Assembly: GCF_000337415.1 (NCBI RefSeq)
Contig: NZ_AOJD01000051.1
Coordinates: 58,236 to 122,235, forward strand
Reading direction: 5' to 3'
Origin: Halorubrum tebenquichense DSM 14210
GTDB lineage: Archaea; Halobacteriota; Halobacteria; Halobacteriales; Haloferacaceae
Length of the DNA stretch: 64,000 bases
In this document: positions 24,582 to 32,833 of the stretch, piece by piece
Numbering within the stretch: position 1 is the stretch's first letter
Layout: each line of letters begins with the position of its first letter
The notes under the pieces: generated by a model
What the model was told of the DNA's origin: nothing
The model's database searches: none
Seen by the model: only the letters and a program-made list of their open reading frames with translations
Made by a program: the position numbers and the translations under genes

Positions 24582-26402
24582 ATGGCCGACGACAGCATCG
24601 CGGTCGTGGACCTCGACCGGTGTCAGCCCGACCGCTGTAACTACGAGTGTATGAAGGACTGCCCGCCAAACCGGACGGGCAAGGAGTGTATCACGAAGCG
24701 GGGCGAGGACGCGGCGGAGGGCGACCCCGAGCAGATCCACATCTCCGAGGAAATCTGTCTCGGCGAGTCCTGCGGCATCTGCGTCAACTCCTGTCCGTTC
24801 GACGCCATCGAGATCATCAACCTCCCCTCGGAACTCGACGACGACCCGGTCCACCGCTACGGCGACAACGCCTTCTCGCTGTACGGCCTCCCGACGCCGG
24901 AGCCGGGCAGCGTCACCGGCATCCTCGGGCCGAACGGGATCGGGAAGTCGACCGCCGTCCACGCGCTCGCCGGCGAGATGGTCCCGAACCTCGGCGACCA
25001 CGCGGCCGACGGCGACTGGGAGCGCGTGCTCGACCGCTTCCGCGGCACCGGGCTCCAGAACTACCTCGAATCGCTGAAGGACGGCGAGGTGACCGTCGCG
25101 CGCAAGCCCCAGTACGTCGACCAGATCCCGAACCAGTTCGACGGCAACACCCGGGAGCTGCTGGAGCGCACCGACGAGCGCGGCGCGCTCGACTCCCTCG
25201 TCGACCGGCTCAACATCCGCCCGGTGATGGACCAGGACATCGACTCCATCTCGGGCGGCGAGCTCCAGCGCGTCGCCATCGCGGCGTGTCTCGCGCGCGA
25301 CGCCGACTTCTACTTCCTCGACGAGATCACCCCGTACCTCGACATCGGCCAGCGGATGATCGTCGCCCGGCTCATCCGCGAGCTGGCGGACGACGACGCC
25401 GCCGACCGGTCGATGCTCGTCGTCGAGCACGACCTCGCCATCCTCGATCTCCTCGCCGACACGCTCCACGTCGCGTACGGTGAGCCGGGCGCGTACGGGG
25501 TCATCACCGACCCGAAGTCGGTCCGCAACGGGATCAACGAGTATCTCAAGGGCTATCTCGACAACGAGAACATGCGGATCCGCCCGTCGGCGATCACCTT
25601 CGAGGAGCACGCGCCGCGGGTCGCTTCGCGGAGCGAGACGCTGATCGAGTACCCCGACCTGACGAAGTCGTACGGCGACGGCGAGTTCGAACTCCGCGTC
25701 GAGGGCGGCGAGATCAACCGCTCCGAGGTGCTCGGCGTCGTGGGCCCGAACGGGATCGGGAAGTCGACGCTCGCGAAGCTGTTCACCGGCGACTTGGAGC
25801 CCGACCAGGGCGAACTCGACTTCGCGCTCGACATCTCCTACAAGCCGCAGTACATCGACATCGACCAGCACATGCGGGTCGACGCGTTCCTCGCCTCGAT
25901 CACCGACGAGTTCGGATCCTCCTACTGGAACACGGAGATCGCCCAACCGCTCCAGCTCGAACGCGTGATGGAGCAGAACCTCTCGGACCTCTCCGGCGGC
26001 GAGCGCCAGCGCGTCGCCATCGCGGCGTGTCTCTCCGAGGACGCCGACCTCTACCTCCTCGACGAGCCTTCCGCGCACCTCGACGTGGAACAGCGCGTGC
26101 GGGCGACGACCGCGATCCGCCGCTACGCCGAGAACCACGACGCGACGGTGATGGTGGTCGACCACGACATCTACATGATCGACCTGCTGGCCGACCGCCT
26201 GATGGTGTTCGACGGCGAGCCGGCCGAGCGCGGGCGCGCCGCGCCCCCGCAGGAGATGCGCGCCGGGATGAACGACTTCCTCGCGGACCTCGACATCACC
26301 TTCCGCCGCGACGAGCGCACCGGCCGCCCCCGGATCAACAAGCCGGGGTCGCAGCTCGACAGCCAGCAGAAACGCGACGGCGAGTACTACTACTCGGGTT
26401 GA
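24582..26402 (+). CDS. rli1: ABCE1/Rli1 ribosome recycling ATPase
   Basis: 606 residues. Two N-terminal 4Fe-4S clusters: CQPDRCNYECMKDCPP and CLGESCGICVNSCPFDA. Two ABC ATPase halves follow, each with Walker A GPNGIGKST, signature motifs (SGGELQRVAIA and LSGGERQRVAIA) and Walker B/D-loops (YFLDEITPYLD and YLLDEPSAHLD). The hinge region YYSG closes the protein. ABCE1 splits post-termination ribosomes with aRF1/aPelota. It lies one base after the EMC6-like gene, so the two are a translation/membrane unit. Confidence 0.98.
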   Translation: MADDSIAVVDLDRCQPDRCNYECMKDCPPNRTGKECITKRGEDAAEGDPEQIHISEEICLGESCGICVNSCPFDAIEIINLPSELDDDPVHRYGDNAFSLYGLPTPEPGSVTGILGPNGIGKSTAVHALAGEMVPNLGDHAADGDWERVLDRFRGTGLQNYLESLKDGEVTVARKPQYVDQIPNQFDGNTRELLERTDERGALDSLVDRLNIRPVMDQDIDSISGGELQRVAIAACLARDADFYFLDEITPYLDIGQRMIVARLIRELADDDAADRSMLVVEHDLAILDLLADTLHVAYGEPGAYGVITDPKSVRNGINEYLKGYLDNENMRIRPSAITFEEHAPRVASRSETLIEYPDLTKSYGDGEFELRVEGGEINRSEVLGVVGPNGIGKSTLAKLFTGDLEPDQGELDFALDISYKPQYIDIDQHMRVDAFLASITDEFGSSYWNTEIAQPLQLERVMEQNLSDLSGGERQRVAIAACLSEDADLYLLDEPSAHLDVEQRVRATTAIRRYAENHDATVMVVDHDIYMIDLLADRLMVFDGEPAERGRAAPPQEMRAGMNDFLADLDITFRRDERTGRPRINKPGSQLDSQQKRDGEYYYSG

Positions 26403-26495
26403 GCCGCCGCCTCCGTTTTCGACGCGCCCGTCGCAGGTCCCGGTCCGACCTGCGGTATCGAAGCGATTAAGCCCGGAACACGCGAACGCCGGCAC

Positions 26496-26762
26496 ATGAG
26501 ACACCTCATCGTCCGCGGCGACCCGGGGATCCGGCGGGACGCGGTGATCGAACACGACGGCGAGGAGCTGGTCTGTTTCGGCATCAACGTCCAAGGCGGC
26601 TGGCACGGCCCGGACGAGCCGCAGCTCTGGTGTACTGTCGGCACCGAGGACGAGCGAGAGGCCTACGACAAACGCGAGTACGTCCCGCACTGGCTCGATG
26701 TCGAGACCGTCGACGCCGAGGACCTCGACGTGATCAAAGCGAAGGGCGAACTCTCCGTCTGA
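26496..26762 (+). CDS. HAH_0734-family small protein
   Basis: 88 residues, soluble. Begins MRHLIVRGDPGIRRDAVIEHDGEELVCFGINVQGGWHGPDE and contains WCTVGTEDEREAYDKREYVPHWLD. This is a haloarchaea-wide small family of unknown function, with one conserved Trp-Cys. The ATG at 26496 has a GCGATTAAGC box about 27 bases upstream. It is downstream of rli1 by 93 bases and has its own promoter. Confidence 0.75.
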   Translation: MRHLIVRGDPGIRRDAVIEHDGEELVCFGINVQGGWHGPDEPQLWCTVGTEDEREAYDKREYVPHWLDVETVDAEDLDVIKAKGELSV

Positions 26763-26801
26763 TCGGACGCGAACTTCCGAACCGCCCCTTCTCGGCTCTC
26801 C

Positions 26802-27431
26802 TCACCCCTCTACCGGCGGGTCCGCCAGCCACGCTTCGATGGCACCGGCCATCGCGCCGCGGCGGTGGATCTCCCCGGTCTCGGGGTCGACGACCGTGCT
26901 CTCGGTCCCGGGCGTCTCGCCCCCATCGATCACGGCGGCGACGCCCCCCCGGATCCGGTCGCCGAGGTCGTCGGGACGCGTGACGCTGCCCGTTCCGGAC
27001 ACGTTGGCGCTCGTCGCGGTGAGCGGGCCGGTCTCGGCGAGCAGCGCCCGCGCGATCTCGTGGTCCGGCACGCGGATCCCGACGCGGTCGCGGCCGGCGG
27101 TGAGCGCGTCCGGCACCCGGTCGTCGCGCTCGACGACGACGGTCACCGGCCCGGGGAGGAACGCCCGCGCGAACGCGACGGCCAACTCGGTCGGCCGCGT
27201 GTACCGGAGCGCGTCGTCCACGCTCGCGACCCCGAGCGAGAGGGGGTCGTCCCGGTCCCGCCCCTTCAGTTCGAAGACGCGTTCGACGGCGGCGGCGTCG
27301 AGCGCGTCAGCACCCAGCCCGTACACCGTCTCGGTCGGGTAGACGACGAGATCGCCGCGCTCGACGGCGGTCGCCGCCGCGCGCAGCGCCTCGGTTCGAT
27401 CCGGCCGGTCGTCGCTCGTGTCGGCAGTCAC
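26802..27431 (-). CDS. sua5: L-threonylcarbamoyladenylate synthase (Sua5/YciO/YrdC)
   Basis: 209 residues. Makes threonylcarbamoyl-AMP from threonine, CO2 and ATP, the first step of the t6A37 modification of ANN-decoding tRNAs. Motifs: VYPTETVYGLGAD, the KGRDRDDPLSLGV lysine/arginine loop that binds nucleotide, and LTATSANVSGTGS with the S-x-N signature. It is the single-domain YrdC form without the C-terminal Sua5 domain. It probably works with the Kae1-Bud32 complex, not present here. Confidence 0.92.
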   Translation of the reverse strand: MTADTSDDRPDRTEALRAAATAVERGDLVVYPTETVYGLGADALDAAAVERVFELKGRDRDDPLSLGVASVDDALRYTRPTELAVAFARAFLPGPVTVVVERDDRVPDALTAGRDRVGIRVPDHEIARALLAETGPLTATSANVSGTGSVTRPDDLGDRIRGGVAAVIDGGETPGTESTVVDPETGEIHRRGAMAGAIEAWLADPPVEG

Positions 27432-27507
27432 GTGCGTCCGTTCGTCGCGGAGTTGAAAAAGGGTGACGCGTGTGCGATATCCGGACTAACCGACAGCGTT
27501 CGGCCGC

Positions 27508-28017
27508 TCAGTCGACGAGGTCGGCGACCGCGTCGTCGATCGCCTCGGCGTCGGGGAACGCGGGGTGCTCGTCCGCGACCCACGCGTACTCGACGGTGCG
27601 GTCGGCGTCGAGGAGGAACACGGCCGGCCGGCTCTCCGTGACACCGGTCATGCCGTCGATGTCGTGGGCGAGCCCGTACTCCTCGATGACGCCCGCTCCC
27701 GGGTCGGAGAAGACCCGGACGCCGTCGCCGCGGTCCGCAAGCAGGCGCTTGTGGGCGTACGGCGTCGAGATGGAGACCCCGAGGACGTCCACGTCGGCGG
27801 CCCAGCCGTGGTCGTCGACCGTGTTGTAGAGGTACGTCCCCTGGAAGGCCCCGTCCATGGGGTGGAAGAGCAGGAGCGTCGGCCCGTCGACGGCGTCGGC
27901 GAGCGCGCGGTCCTCCCAGTACTCGTCGTTCACGAGCGGGCGGGTGAAGTCCGGTGCCGTGTCGCCCTCGGCGACGTGGTCCGTCTCGGGCAGGGAGACG
28001 ACGTCGAAGTCGACCAT
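27508..28017 (-). CDS. Peroxiredoxin-fold protein lacking all cysteines
   Basis: 169 residues. AhpC/TSA-like order: GDTAPDFTRPLVN, LLLFHPMDGAFQGTYLYN, DVLGVSISTPYAHKRLLADRG, VFSDPGAGVIEEYGL, RPAVFLLDADRTVEYAWV. At the peroxidatic site the motif P-x-x-x-T-x-x-C is P53-M-D-G-A-F-Q-G60, so Thr and Cys are replaced, and there is no cysteine anywhere. Peroxidase activity by the usual mechanism is therefore not expected. The ATG at 28017 is one base beyond the stop of the glutaredoxin-like gene; a GTG at 28026 would overlap it. The pairing hints at a scaffold, binding or regulatory role. Confidence 0.8.
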   Translation of the reverse strand: MVDFDVVSLPETDHVAEGDTAPDFTRPLVNDEYWEDRALADAVDGPTLLLFHPMDGAFQGTYLYNTVDDHGWAADVDVLGVSISTPYAHKRLLADRGDGVRVFSDPGAGVIEEYGLAHDIDGMTGVTESRPAVFLLDADRTVEYAWVADEHPAFPDAEAIDDAVADLVD

Positions 28018-28018
28018 C

Positions 28019-28279
28019 TCAGGCACCCCCCTCGCCGTACGTCCCGTTCAGGTACTCCACGATGTTCGCGCTCTCCGACATCGTGACGCCGGTCTCCCGG
28101 TCGACGATCGCGGGGACGCTCCGAGCGCCGGAGACGCGCTTGACGACGTTGCGCTCGGAGTGCATCGGCTCGACGTATCGGGAGCGGTACTCGAGGTCCA
28201 GCTCGTTCAGCGTCCGGACCACGCGCTCGCAGAACGGACACGCCTGAAGCCGGTACAGGGTGATCTGTGGCTCGCTCAT
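28019..28279 (-). CDS. Glutaredoxin/GST N-terminal-like thioredoxin-fold protein
   Basis: 86 residues, one thioredoxin fold. ITLYRLQACPFCERVVRTLNELDLEYRSRYVEP has the CPFC redox pair at 14/17; SGARSVPAIVDRETGVTMSESANIVEYL has the cis-Pro before Ala-Ile and the SESANIVEYL typical of GST N-domains. It could reduce disulfides with gamma-glutamylcysteine, the haloarchaeal thiol. It is co-directional with the cysteine-free peroxiredoxin relative, which starts one base after its stop. Confidence 0.85.
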   Translation of the reverse strand: MSEPQITLYRLQACPFCERVVRTLNELDLEYRSRYVEPMHSERNVVKRVSGARSVPAIVDRETGVTMSESANIVEYLNGTYGEGGA

Positions 28280-28387
28280 GCGCCTCGATTCGCCCGCGAG
28301 ACGGGTAATCGTGTCGGCAGCGGCACCCTCGGGTGAGGGTAGCCGAAGGGAACGCTTTAATCGCGGGGCGACGGATGACAAACGAAT

Positions 28388-29812
28388 ATGGGCTTGTCGT
28401 CTAGCGCAGCGGTGGTCGACGTCCTCCAGATACCGATGCCGGGTGACGGCGTCGTGACCGCCCTCGGGGTCGTCGCGATCCTGCTTTTGGTCGGGCTCTC
28501 GGCGTTCTTCTCCTCGTCCGAGATCGCGATGTTCTCGCTGCCGCAACACCGCATCGACAGCCTCGTCGACGAGGGAGTGACGGGCGCGGAGACGATCCGC
28601 GACATGAAACAGAACCCTCACCGCCTGCTGGTGACGATCCTCGTCGGCAACAACATCGTCAACGTGGCGATGACCTCCATCGCGACCGCGCTGTTCGGGA
28701 TCTACCTCTCTCGCGGGCAGTCCGTGCTTGCGACGACGTTCGGGATCACGACGCTCGTGCTGATATTCGGCGAGAGCGCGCCGAAGTCGTACGCCGTCGA
28801 GAACACCGAGTCGTGGGCGCTCCGGATCGCCCGCCCGCTGAAGCTCTCCGAGTACGCGCTGTACCCGCTCGTCGTCCTCTTCGACTACATCGTCAAAGGG
28901 GTCAACGCCCTCATCGGCGGCTCCGCGGCCATCGAGTCGACGTACGTCACCCGCGACGAGATCCAGGACATCATCGAGACCGGTGAACGGGAGGGCGTCA
29001 TCGAGGAAGAGGAACGGGAGATGCTCGACCGCATCTTCCGGTTCAACAACACCATCGCCAAGGAGGTGATGACGCCGCGGCTCGACGTCACCGCGGTCGC
29101 GAAGGAGGACTCCGTCGAGGAGGCGATCGAGACGTGTATCCAGGCCGACCACGAGCGCGTCCCCGTCTACGAGGGGAACCTCGACAACATCATCGGCGTG
29201 GTCACCGTCCGCGATCTGGTCCGCGAACTGCGCTACTCCGAGGGGACGCCCTCTCTGGAGCGCGTGGTCAAGCCCACGCTCCACGTCCCCGAGTCGAAGA
29301 ACGCCGACGAACTGCTCGCGGAGATGCAGGACAACCGCCTCCAGATGGTGACGGTCATCGACGAGTTCGGCACCACCGAGGGGATCATCACCCTCGAGGA
29401 CATGGTCGAGGAGATCGTCGGCGAGATCCTCGAAGGCGACGAGGAGGCCCCCGTGGAGTTCGTCGAGGACAACGTCGCGGTCGTCCAGGGCGAGGTGAAC
29501 ATCGACGAGGTCAACGAGATCCTCGGGATCGACCTCCCGGAGGGCGAGGAGTTCGAGACGCTCGCCGGCTTCGTGTTCAACCGCGCCGGGCGACTCGTTC
29601 AGGAGGGCGAGGAGATCGAGTTCGACGGCATCCGGATCCGCATCGAGCGCGTCGACAACACGCGGATCATGTCCGCCCGCGTGACCGTCCTCGACGGGGC
29701 GGCCGCCGCGGACGACTCGACTGCCTCAACGGAGGCGACCGACCCCGTCGAGGGGAACGCGGTCGCGGAGGCCGACGGCGACGGCGAGTCCGCCCGCGGC
29801 GACGCGGAGTAG
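28388..29812 (+). CDS. CNNM/CorC-type membrane protein with CBS pair (hemolysin III-like annotation)
   Basis: 474 residues. DUF21 transmembrane domain (residues 20-185) with LLLVGLSAFFSSSEIAMFSLPQHR, then two CBS domains (FNNTIAKEVMTPRLDVTAV and VVKPTLHVPESKNADELLAEM), then a CorC_HlyC C-terminal domain (VNEILGIDLPEGEEFETLAGFVF). The family includes Mg2+/Co2+ transporters of CNNM/MpfA type; many are misnamed hemolysins. The acidic tail (about 435-474) is not conserved. ATG at 28388. The 3' end is followed by 544 gene-free bases with element copy B. Confidence 0.9.
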   Translation: MGLSSSAAVVDVLQIPMPGDGVVTALGVVAILLLVGLSAFFSSSEIAMFSLPQHRIDSLVDEGVTGAETIRDMKQNPHRLLVTILVGNNIVNVAMTSIATALFGIYLSRGQSVLATTFGITTLVLIFGESAPKSYAVENTESWALRIARPLKLSEYALYPLVVLFDYIVKGVNALIGGSAAIESTYVTRDEIQDIIETGEREGVIEEEEREMLDRIFRFNNTIAKEVMTPRLDVTAVAKEDSVEEAIETCIQADHERVPVYEGNLDNIIGVVTVRDLVRELRYSEGTPSLERVVKPTLHVPESKNADELLAEMQDNRLQMVTVIDEFGTTEGIITLEDMVEEIVGEILEGDEEAPVEFVEDNVAVVQGEVNIDEVNEILGIDLPEGEEFETLAGFVFNRAGRLVQEGEEIEFDGIRIRIERVDNTRIMSARVTVLDGAAAADDSTASTEATDPVEGNAVAEADGDGESARGDAE

Positions 29813-29897
29813 GGTCCGGTCCGAGGCGCGACGAGAGTCGTCTCGGTCCGCTCGACCGTTCGTTTATCAGTGATCGATTGGCGACTGGCGGCGAACA

Positions 29898-30253
29898 CCG
29901 CCGAAGCCCCAGCCGCTCCGCGATATGTGGTTGCTTATAAATCACAGATCGACCCGAGCACCGCCGAAGCCCCAGCCAAGAGGCGGTCCTGCCCGCTTCG
30001 CTGTCGTTCGAACACCGAAGGTTCTCGTGATGACGGGAATCTCTGATTCTCGAACCACGCGGGCTGTGACTTCCGTGCTCCCGCTCGCTTCGTCGCCGGC
30101 GTCCACGCCGGCTGCCGGTGGCGCTCCGCGCCACGCTGCTGGCGGGAACGCGCGGCAACCGGGCCTCACGCCTCCCCAGCCTCGTCGCGGCCGCTTTTAA
30201 GCTGCCGCGACTCCCTCGCGCGGCGCTGCTTCGCGGTCGCCCGTGGCGACCGC
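29898..30253 (-). repeat. Dispersed intergenic element, copy B (reverse orientation)
   Basis: Occupies most of the 544-base gap 29813-30356. Read on the minus strand: hairpin GCGGTCGCC-N3-GGCGACCGC (30253-30233) with a different 3-base loop from copy C, CGCGCGAGGGAGTCG (30222-30208), the 23-nt box (30186-30164), a diverged middle, then two 17-nt motifs (29977-29961 and 29914-29898) 63 bases apart. A TTTATAA box at 29941-29935 is exactly 27 bases before the second motif. It lacks the long stem of A and C. No open frame shows coding character; all frames are broken or arginine-rich. Confidence 0.75.
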
Positions 30254-30356
30254 TCGCAGGCGCGCGCCACCGCAGTCGGATTTACACCTAATCGTTCCTC
30301 GCCGACGGTCTGTCGTTCGACAGGGGATACGTGAAGCCGTCCGTCCGCGCGGCTAT

Positions 30357-31088
30357 TTAAACGGCGTAGGCGCGGGCGGCCGCGACGAGCGCCTTCCGGT
30401 AGTCGCTCTCCGAGGGGTCGTGTCCGAGGTCGAGGAACCGGTCTTTGAACGCGTCCACGTCGACGGCGTCGGTGTCGCTGCCGGCGGCCCGCGCGAGGTC
30501 GTAGATCCGGTGGTTGCGGCCGGCGATGTCGTGTCGCTCGACCAGCGCCAGCGCGAACGCGGCGTTGACGGCCGTGATCTCCGGGTCGGCCCCGGCCGTC
30601 ACCGGCGGCGAGCCGGTGCGCGACACGTCGGGCCGGTCCGCGACGGCGGCCGCCAGCGTCGATTCGAGGAAGCCGAGGAGCTTGTCCGCGGGCGCGACCG
30701 AGAGCGTGATGTCGTCGGCGTAGATGTCTTTCATGTGGTTCGCGATCTGGTAACAGTGCGCGAGCTTGCGCCGCTCGACCTTCTCGCCGGAGAGCCCCAG
30801 GTACAGCGCCTCCTCGGTCGACTGGAGGTGCGAGGGGTGGCCCTCCTCGTAGCGGGCCATGTGCGCGAGCTCGTGGATCGCCAGTTCGCGCGCCATCGCG
30901 CTCGTGGCGGCTCGCCGCGAGACGTTCAGGACGTGGTGGTCGTCGTAGTGACCGGCCCAGGTCCGCTCGTCGGGGTCGTCGCGGACCACGACGCGGACCG
31001 GCGCTTCGACGGAGCGCTCGGTCTCGAAGAGGTCCGCGGCACCGAGAAACGGGTCGGGGGGAACGTCCCCCTGGACGCGAAGATCCAT
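30357..31088 (-). CDS. DUF5781-type protein with HExxH metalloprotease-like motif
   Basis: 243 residues, soluble. The segment LAIHELAHMARYEEGHPSHLQSTEEAL carries HELAH (H72, E73, H76) followed by a Glu-rich stretch that could supply a third ligand, so a zinc-dependent peptidase (gluzincin-like) is possible. The rest (VVVRDDPDERTWAGHYDDHHVLNVSRRAA and KLAHCYQIANHMKDIYADDITLSVA) is conserved in haloarchaea. Activity is untested. A CTTACC stretch about 26 bases before the ATG may be the TATA element. Confidence 0.72.
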   Translation of the reverse strand: MDLRVQGDVPPDPFLGAADLFETERSVEAPVRVVVRDDPDERTWAGHYDDHHVLNVSRRAATSAMARELAIHELAHMARYEEGHPSHLQSTEEALYLGLSGEKVERRKLAHCYQIANHMKDIYADDITLSVAPADKLLGFLESTLAAAVADRPDVSRTGSPPVTAGADPEITAVNAAFALALVERHDIAGRNHRIYDLARAAGSDTDAVDVDAFKDRFLDLGHDPSESDYRKALVAAARAYAV

Positions 31089-31168
31089 GCTTACAGTTCA
31101 CACGGGTGCGGGCGGTAAGTCTCTTGCGCTCGTGGAACTTCGGTTCGTCGGTCGCTCGGCCGAGTCGC

Positions 31169-31894
31169 CTACGGCGTTCGGTTCCGGACCGTTCCGACGA
31201 CGAGGTAGACGACCGGCGTGTCCAGCACGGCGATCGCGAGCTTGAGGAGGTACTGTCCGACGCCGAGCGCGAGGAGGACGCTCCCGGGGAGCGGGGACCC
31301 GACGCCGAGCAGGATCGGGGCGGCGTAGAAGGCGACGCCGACGAAGATCACCGTGTCCAGCGCCTGACTCGTCGCCGTTGACGCGAGGTTGCGGAGCCAC
31401 AGCATGCGCTCGCCGGTGCGGTCGCGGATCGCGTGGAAGACGAACACGTCCCAGTTCTGGCTGACGACGTACGCCAGCAGGCTGCCGACGACGACGTTCG
31501 CCGCCGGTCCGAGCGCGGTCTGGAAGGCGGCCGACACCTCGGGGTCGACCCCGGGCGCTGCGAGCGTCGTCCACACCAGGGCCAGCACGAGGAAGTTCGC
31601 GAGGAACGCCACGTTGACGACGACCTGCGTGGCGCGCCGCCCGTACAGCTCCGCGTAGCAGTCCGACGCGAGGAAGGTCAGCGCGTACGCGAGCGCGGCC
31701 CCCGGCAGCGTGATCTCCGGGCCGACGACCGGCAGCGCGAACGGGAGCGGCAGGGCGAGCACCTTCGCGGCGGTGAGCTGCGAGGTCGCCAGCGCCACCG
31801 TGAACAGCGTGATCAGCCCGACCGCCGCGACCGCCGACCGGTCTAGCGGGTCGGTCCGGAAGGGACTGCTCGCCTCCCCGGCCCGGCTACTCAT
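31169..31894 (-). CDS. Queuosine/archaeosine precursor transporter (YhhQ/VUT family)
   Basis: 241 residues, six membrane segments. Signatures: LTAAKVLALPL near TM1, FLASDCYAELYGRRATQVVVNVAF, and YVVSQNWDVFVFHAIRDRTGERMLWLRNLASTATSQALDTVIF, which together define the COG1738 VUT family. Known members import preQ0/preQ1. In archaea preQ0 feeds archaeosine, so uptake or salvage of preQ0 is the likely role. It overlaps the 3' end of the ribbon-helix-helix gene by eight bases and is co-transcribed with it. Confidence 0.9.
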   Translation of the reverse strand: MSSRAGEASSPFRTDPLDRSAVAAVGLITLFTVALATSQLTAAKVLALPLPFALPVVGPEITLPGAALAYALTFLASDCYAELYGRRATQVVVNVAFLANFLVLALVWTTLAAPGVDPEVSAAFQTALGPAANVVVGSLLAYVVSQNWDVFVFHAIRDRTGERMLWLRNLASTATSQALDTVIFVGVAFYAAPILLGVGSPLPGSVLLALGVGQYLLKLAIAVLDTPVVYLVVGTVRNRTP

Positions 31895-32102
31895 CGGCGT
31901 CCTCCGTCGCCTCGGCCCCCGTCGCCGACGCGTCGTCGTCGAGCCGGTCGTGGCGGGCGTCGATCTCGTCGAGCAGGTCGAGGTTCTTGCGAATCGACGC
32001 GCGCACCGCGTCGCTTCGGTTCACGAACTTCCCGTCGTCGCCGACGTGTTCGTCGAGGTCGGCGAGCAACTCCGCCGGGATCTCGACGCTTATGTTGGGC
32101 AT
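31887..32102 (-). CDS. Ribbon-helix-helix (CopG-like) protein
   Basis: 71 residues. MPNISVEIPAELLADLDEHVGDDGKFVNRSDAVRASIRKNLDLLDEI is a textbook RHH: N-terminal strand, helix A and a helix B with NRSDAVR. An acidic tail follows. It overlaps the transporter gene by eight bases, so it is probably a small regulator or partner in the same transcript. The promoter candidate CGTTCATAGCC lies at about 32126-32136. The biotin operator at 32201-32238 is between this gene and bioY. Confidence 0.85.
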   Translation of the reverse strand: MPNISVEIPAELLADLDEHVGDDGKFVNRSDAVRASIRKNLDLLDEIDARHDRLDDDASATGAEATEDADE

Positions 32103-32200
32103 ACTCGCGTCGTGAACGTCGCGCGGCTATGAACGTTATTATCCGTGGATTATTGGAGTAGCACTAAGGCCGCCGATCCGGGACCAGCACCGACCCGGCC

Positions 32201-32238
32201 GACTCGTAAACCATCACGTTCAAGTGAGTTTACGAGTC
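32201..32238 (+). promoter_or_regulatory. BirA-type biotin operator
   Basis: Perfect 11-bp inverted repeat: arm GACTCGTAAAC at 32201-32211, a 16-base spacer, and arm GTTTACGAGTC at 32228-32238. Its core GTAAAC-N16-GTTTAC fits the BirA box (TTGTAAAC(C)-N14-16-GGTTTACAA) described for bacteria and some archaea. It ends nine bases before the bioY ATG and so overlaps the expected core promoter. A biotin-loaded BirA with a DNA-binding domain would repress bioYMN; the birA gene is not in this window. Confidence 0.8.
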
Positions 32239-32247
32239 CGTTCAGGT

Positions 32248-32829
32248 ATGGCAACGAACACGGAGTCCGTCGACCTCGTCGGCGACGAGGCGGCGACGAA
32301 CCTCGCGCGCGCCGCGCTGTTCGCGGCGCTCGTCGGGGCGTTCGCGTACGTATCGTTCCCGTTCCCGCTGTCGCCCGCACCGGTGACGCTACAGGTGCTC
32401 GGCGTCTTCCTCGCCGGGATCTTCCTCGGGCCGCTGTGGGGCGGCCTCGCGCTCGCCCTCTACCTCCTCGCGGGCGCGCTCGGCGCGCCGGTGTTCGCCG
32501 GCGGCTCCGCCGGGTTCGCGGCGCTCGTCGGAGACAGCGCCGGCTACCTCTGGTCGTACCCGATCGCGGCCGCGCTCGTCGGCGGAATCGTCCACCGCGG
32601 CCTCGCGCTCCGGGACCTCGACGCCGTCCGCCTTCCGACGCTCCTCGCCGCGACGGTCGTCGGCACGCTCGTCATCTACGCGCTCGGCGTCGTCGGACTG
32701 GTCCTCTCGCTTGACCTCGCGCTCGGCGAGGCGGTCTTCCAGGGCGCGGTGGTGTTCCTCCCGGCGGAGGCCGCGAAGATCGCCGCCGCGGTCGGGATCG
32801 TCCGGTCCGACGCGATCACCGCGGCCTGA
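32248..32829 (+). CDS. bioY: Biotin transporter substrate-binding subunit
   Basis: 193 residues, six membrane segments. BioY signature: FPFPLSPAPVTLQVLGVFLAGIFLGPLWGGLALALYLLAGALGAPVFAGG and the downstream GYLWSYPIAAALVGGI. It binds biotin as the S-component of an ECF transporter. ATG at 32248 lies at the end of the BirA-type operator; the in-frame GTG at 32224 sits inside the operator and is less likely. Gene order bioY-ATPase-permease with gaps of four bases and a four-base overlap makes one operon. Confidence 0.95.
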   Translation: MATNTESVDLVGDEAATNLARAALFAALVGAFAYVSFPFPLSPAPVTLQVLGVFLAGIFLGPLWGGLALALYLLAGALGAPVFAGGSAGFAALVGDSAGYLWSYPIAAALVGGIVHRGLALRDLDAVRLPTLLAATVVGTLVIYALGVVGLVLSLDLALGEAVFQGAVVFLPAEAAKIAAAVGIVRSDAITAA

Positions 32830-32833
32830 CGCC

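Noticed and set aside
24534-26690. 718-residue minus-strand frame opposite rli1
   Set aside because: Shadow of ABCE1; the plus-strand frame has all catalytic motifs.
28388-29812. Hemolysin
   Set aside because: DUF21-CBS-CorC architecture points to a CNNM/MpfA-type ion transporter; the hemolysin name is historical.
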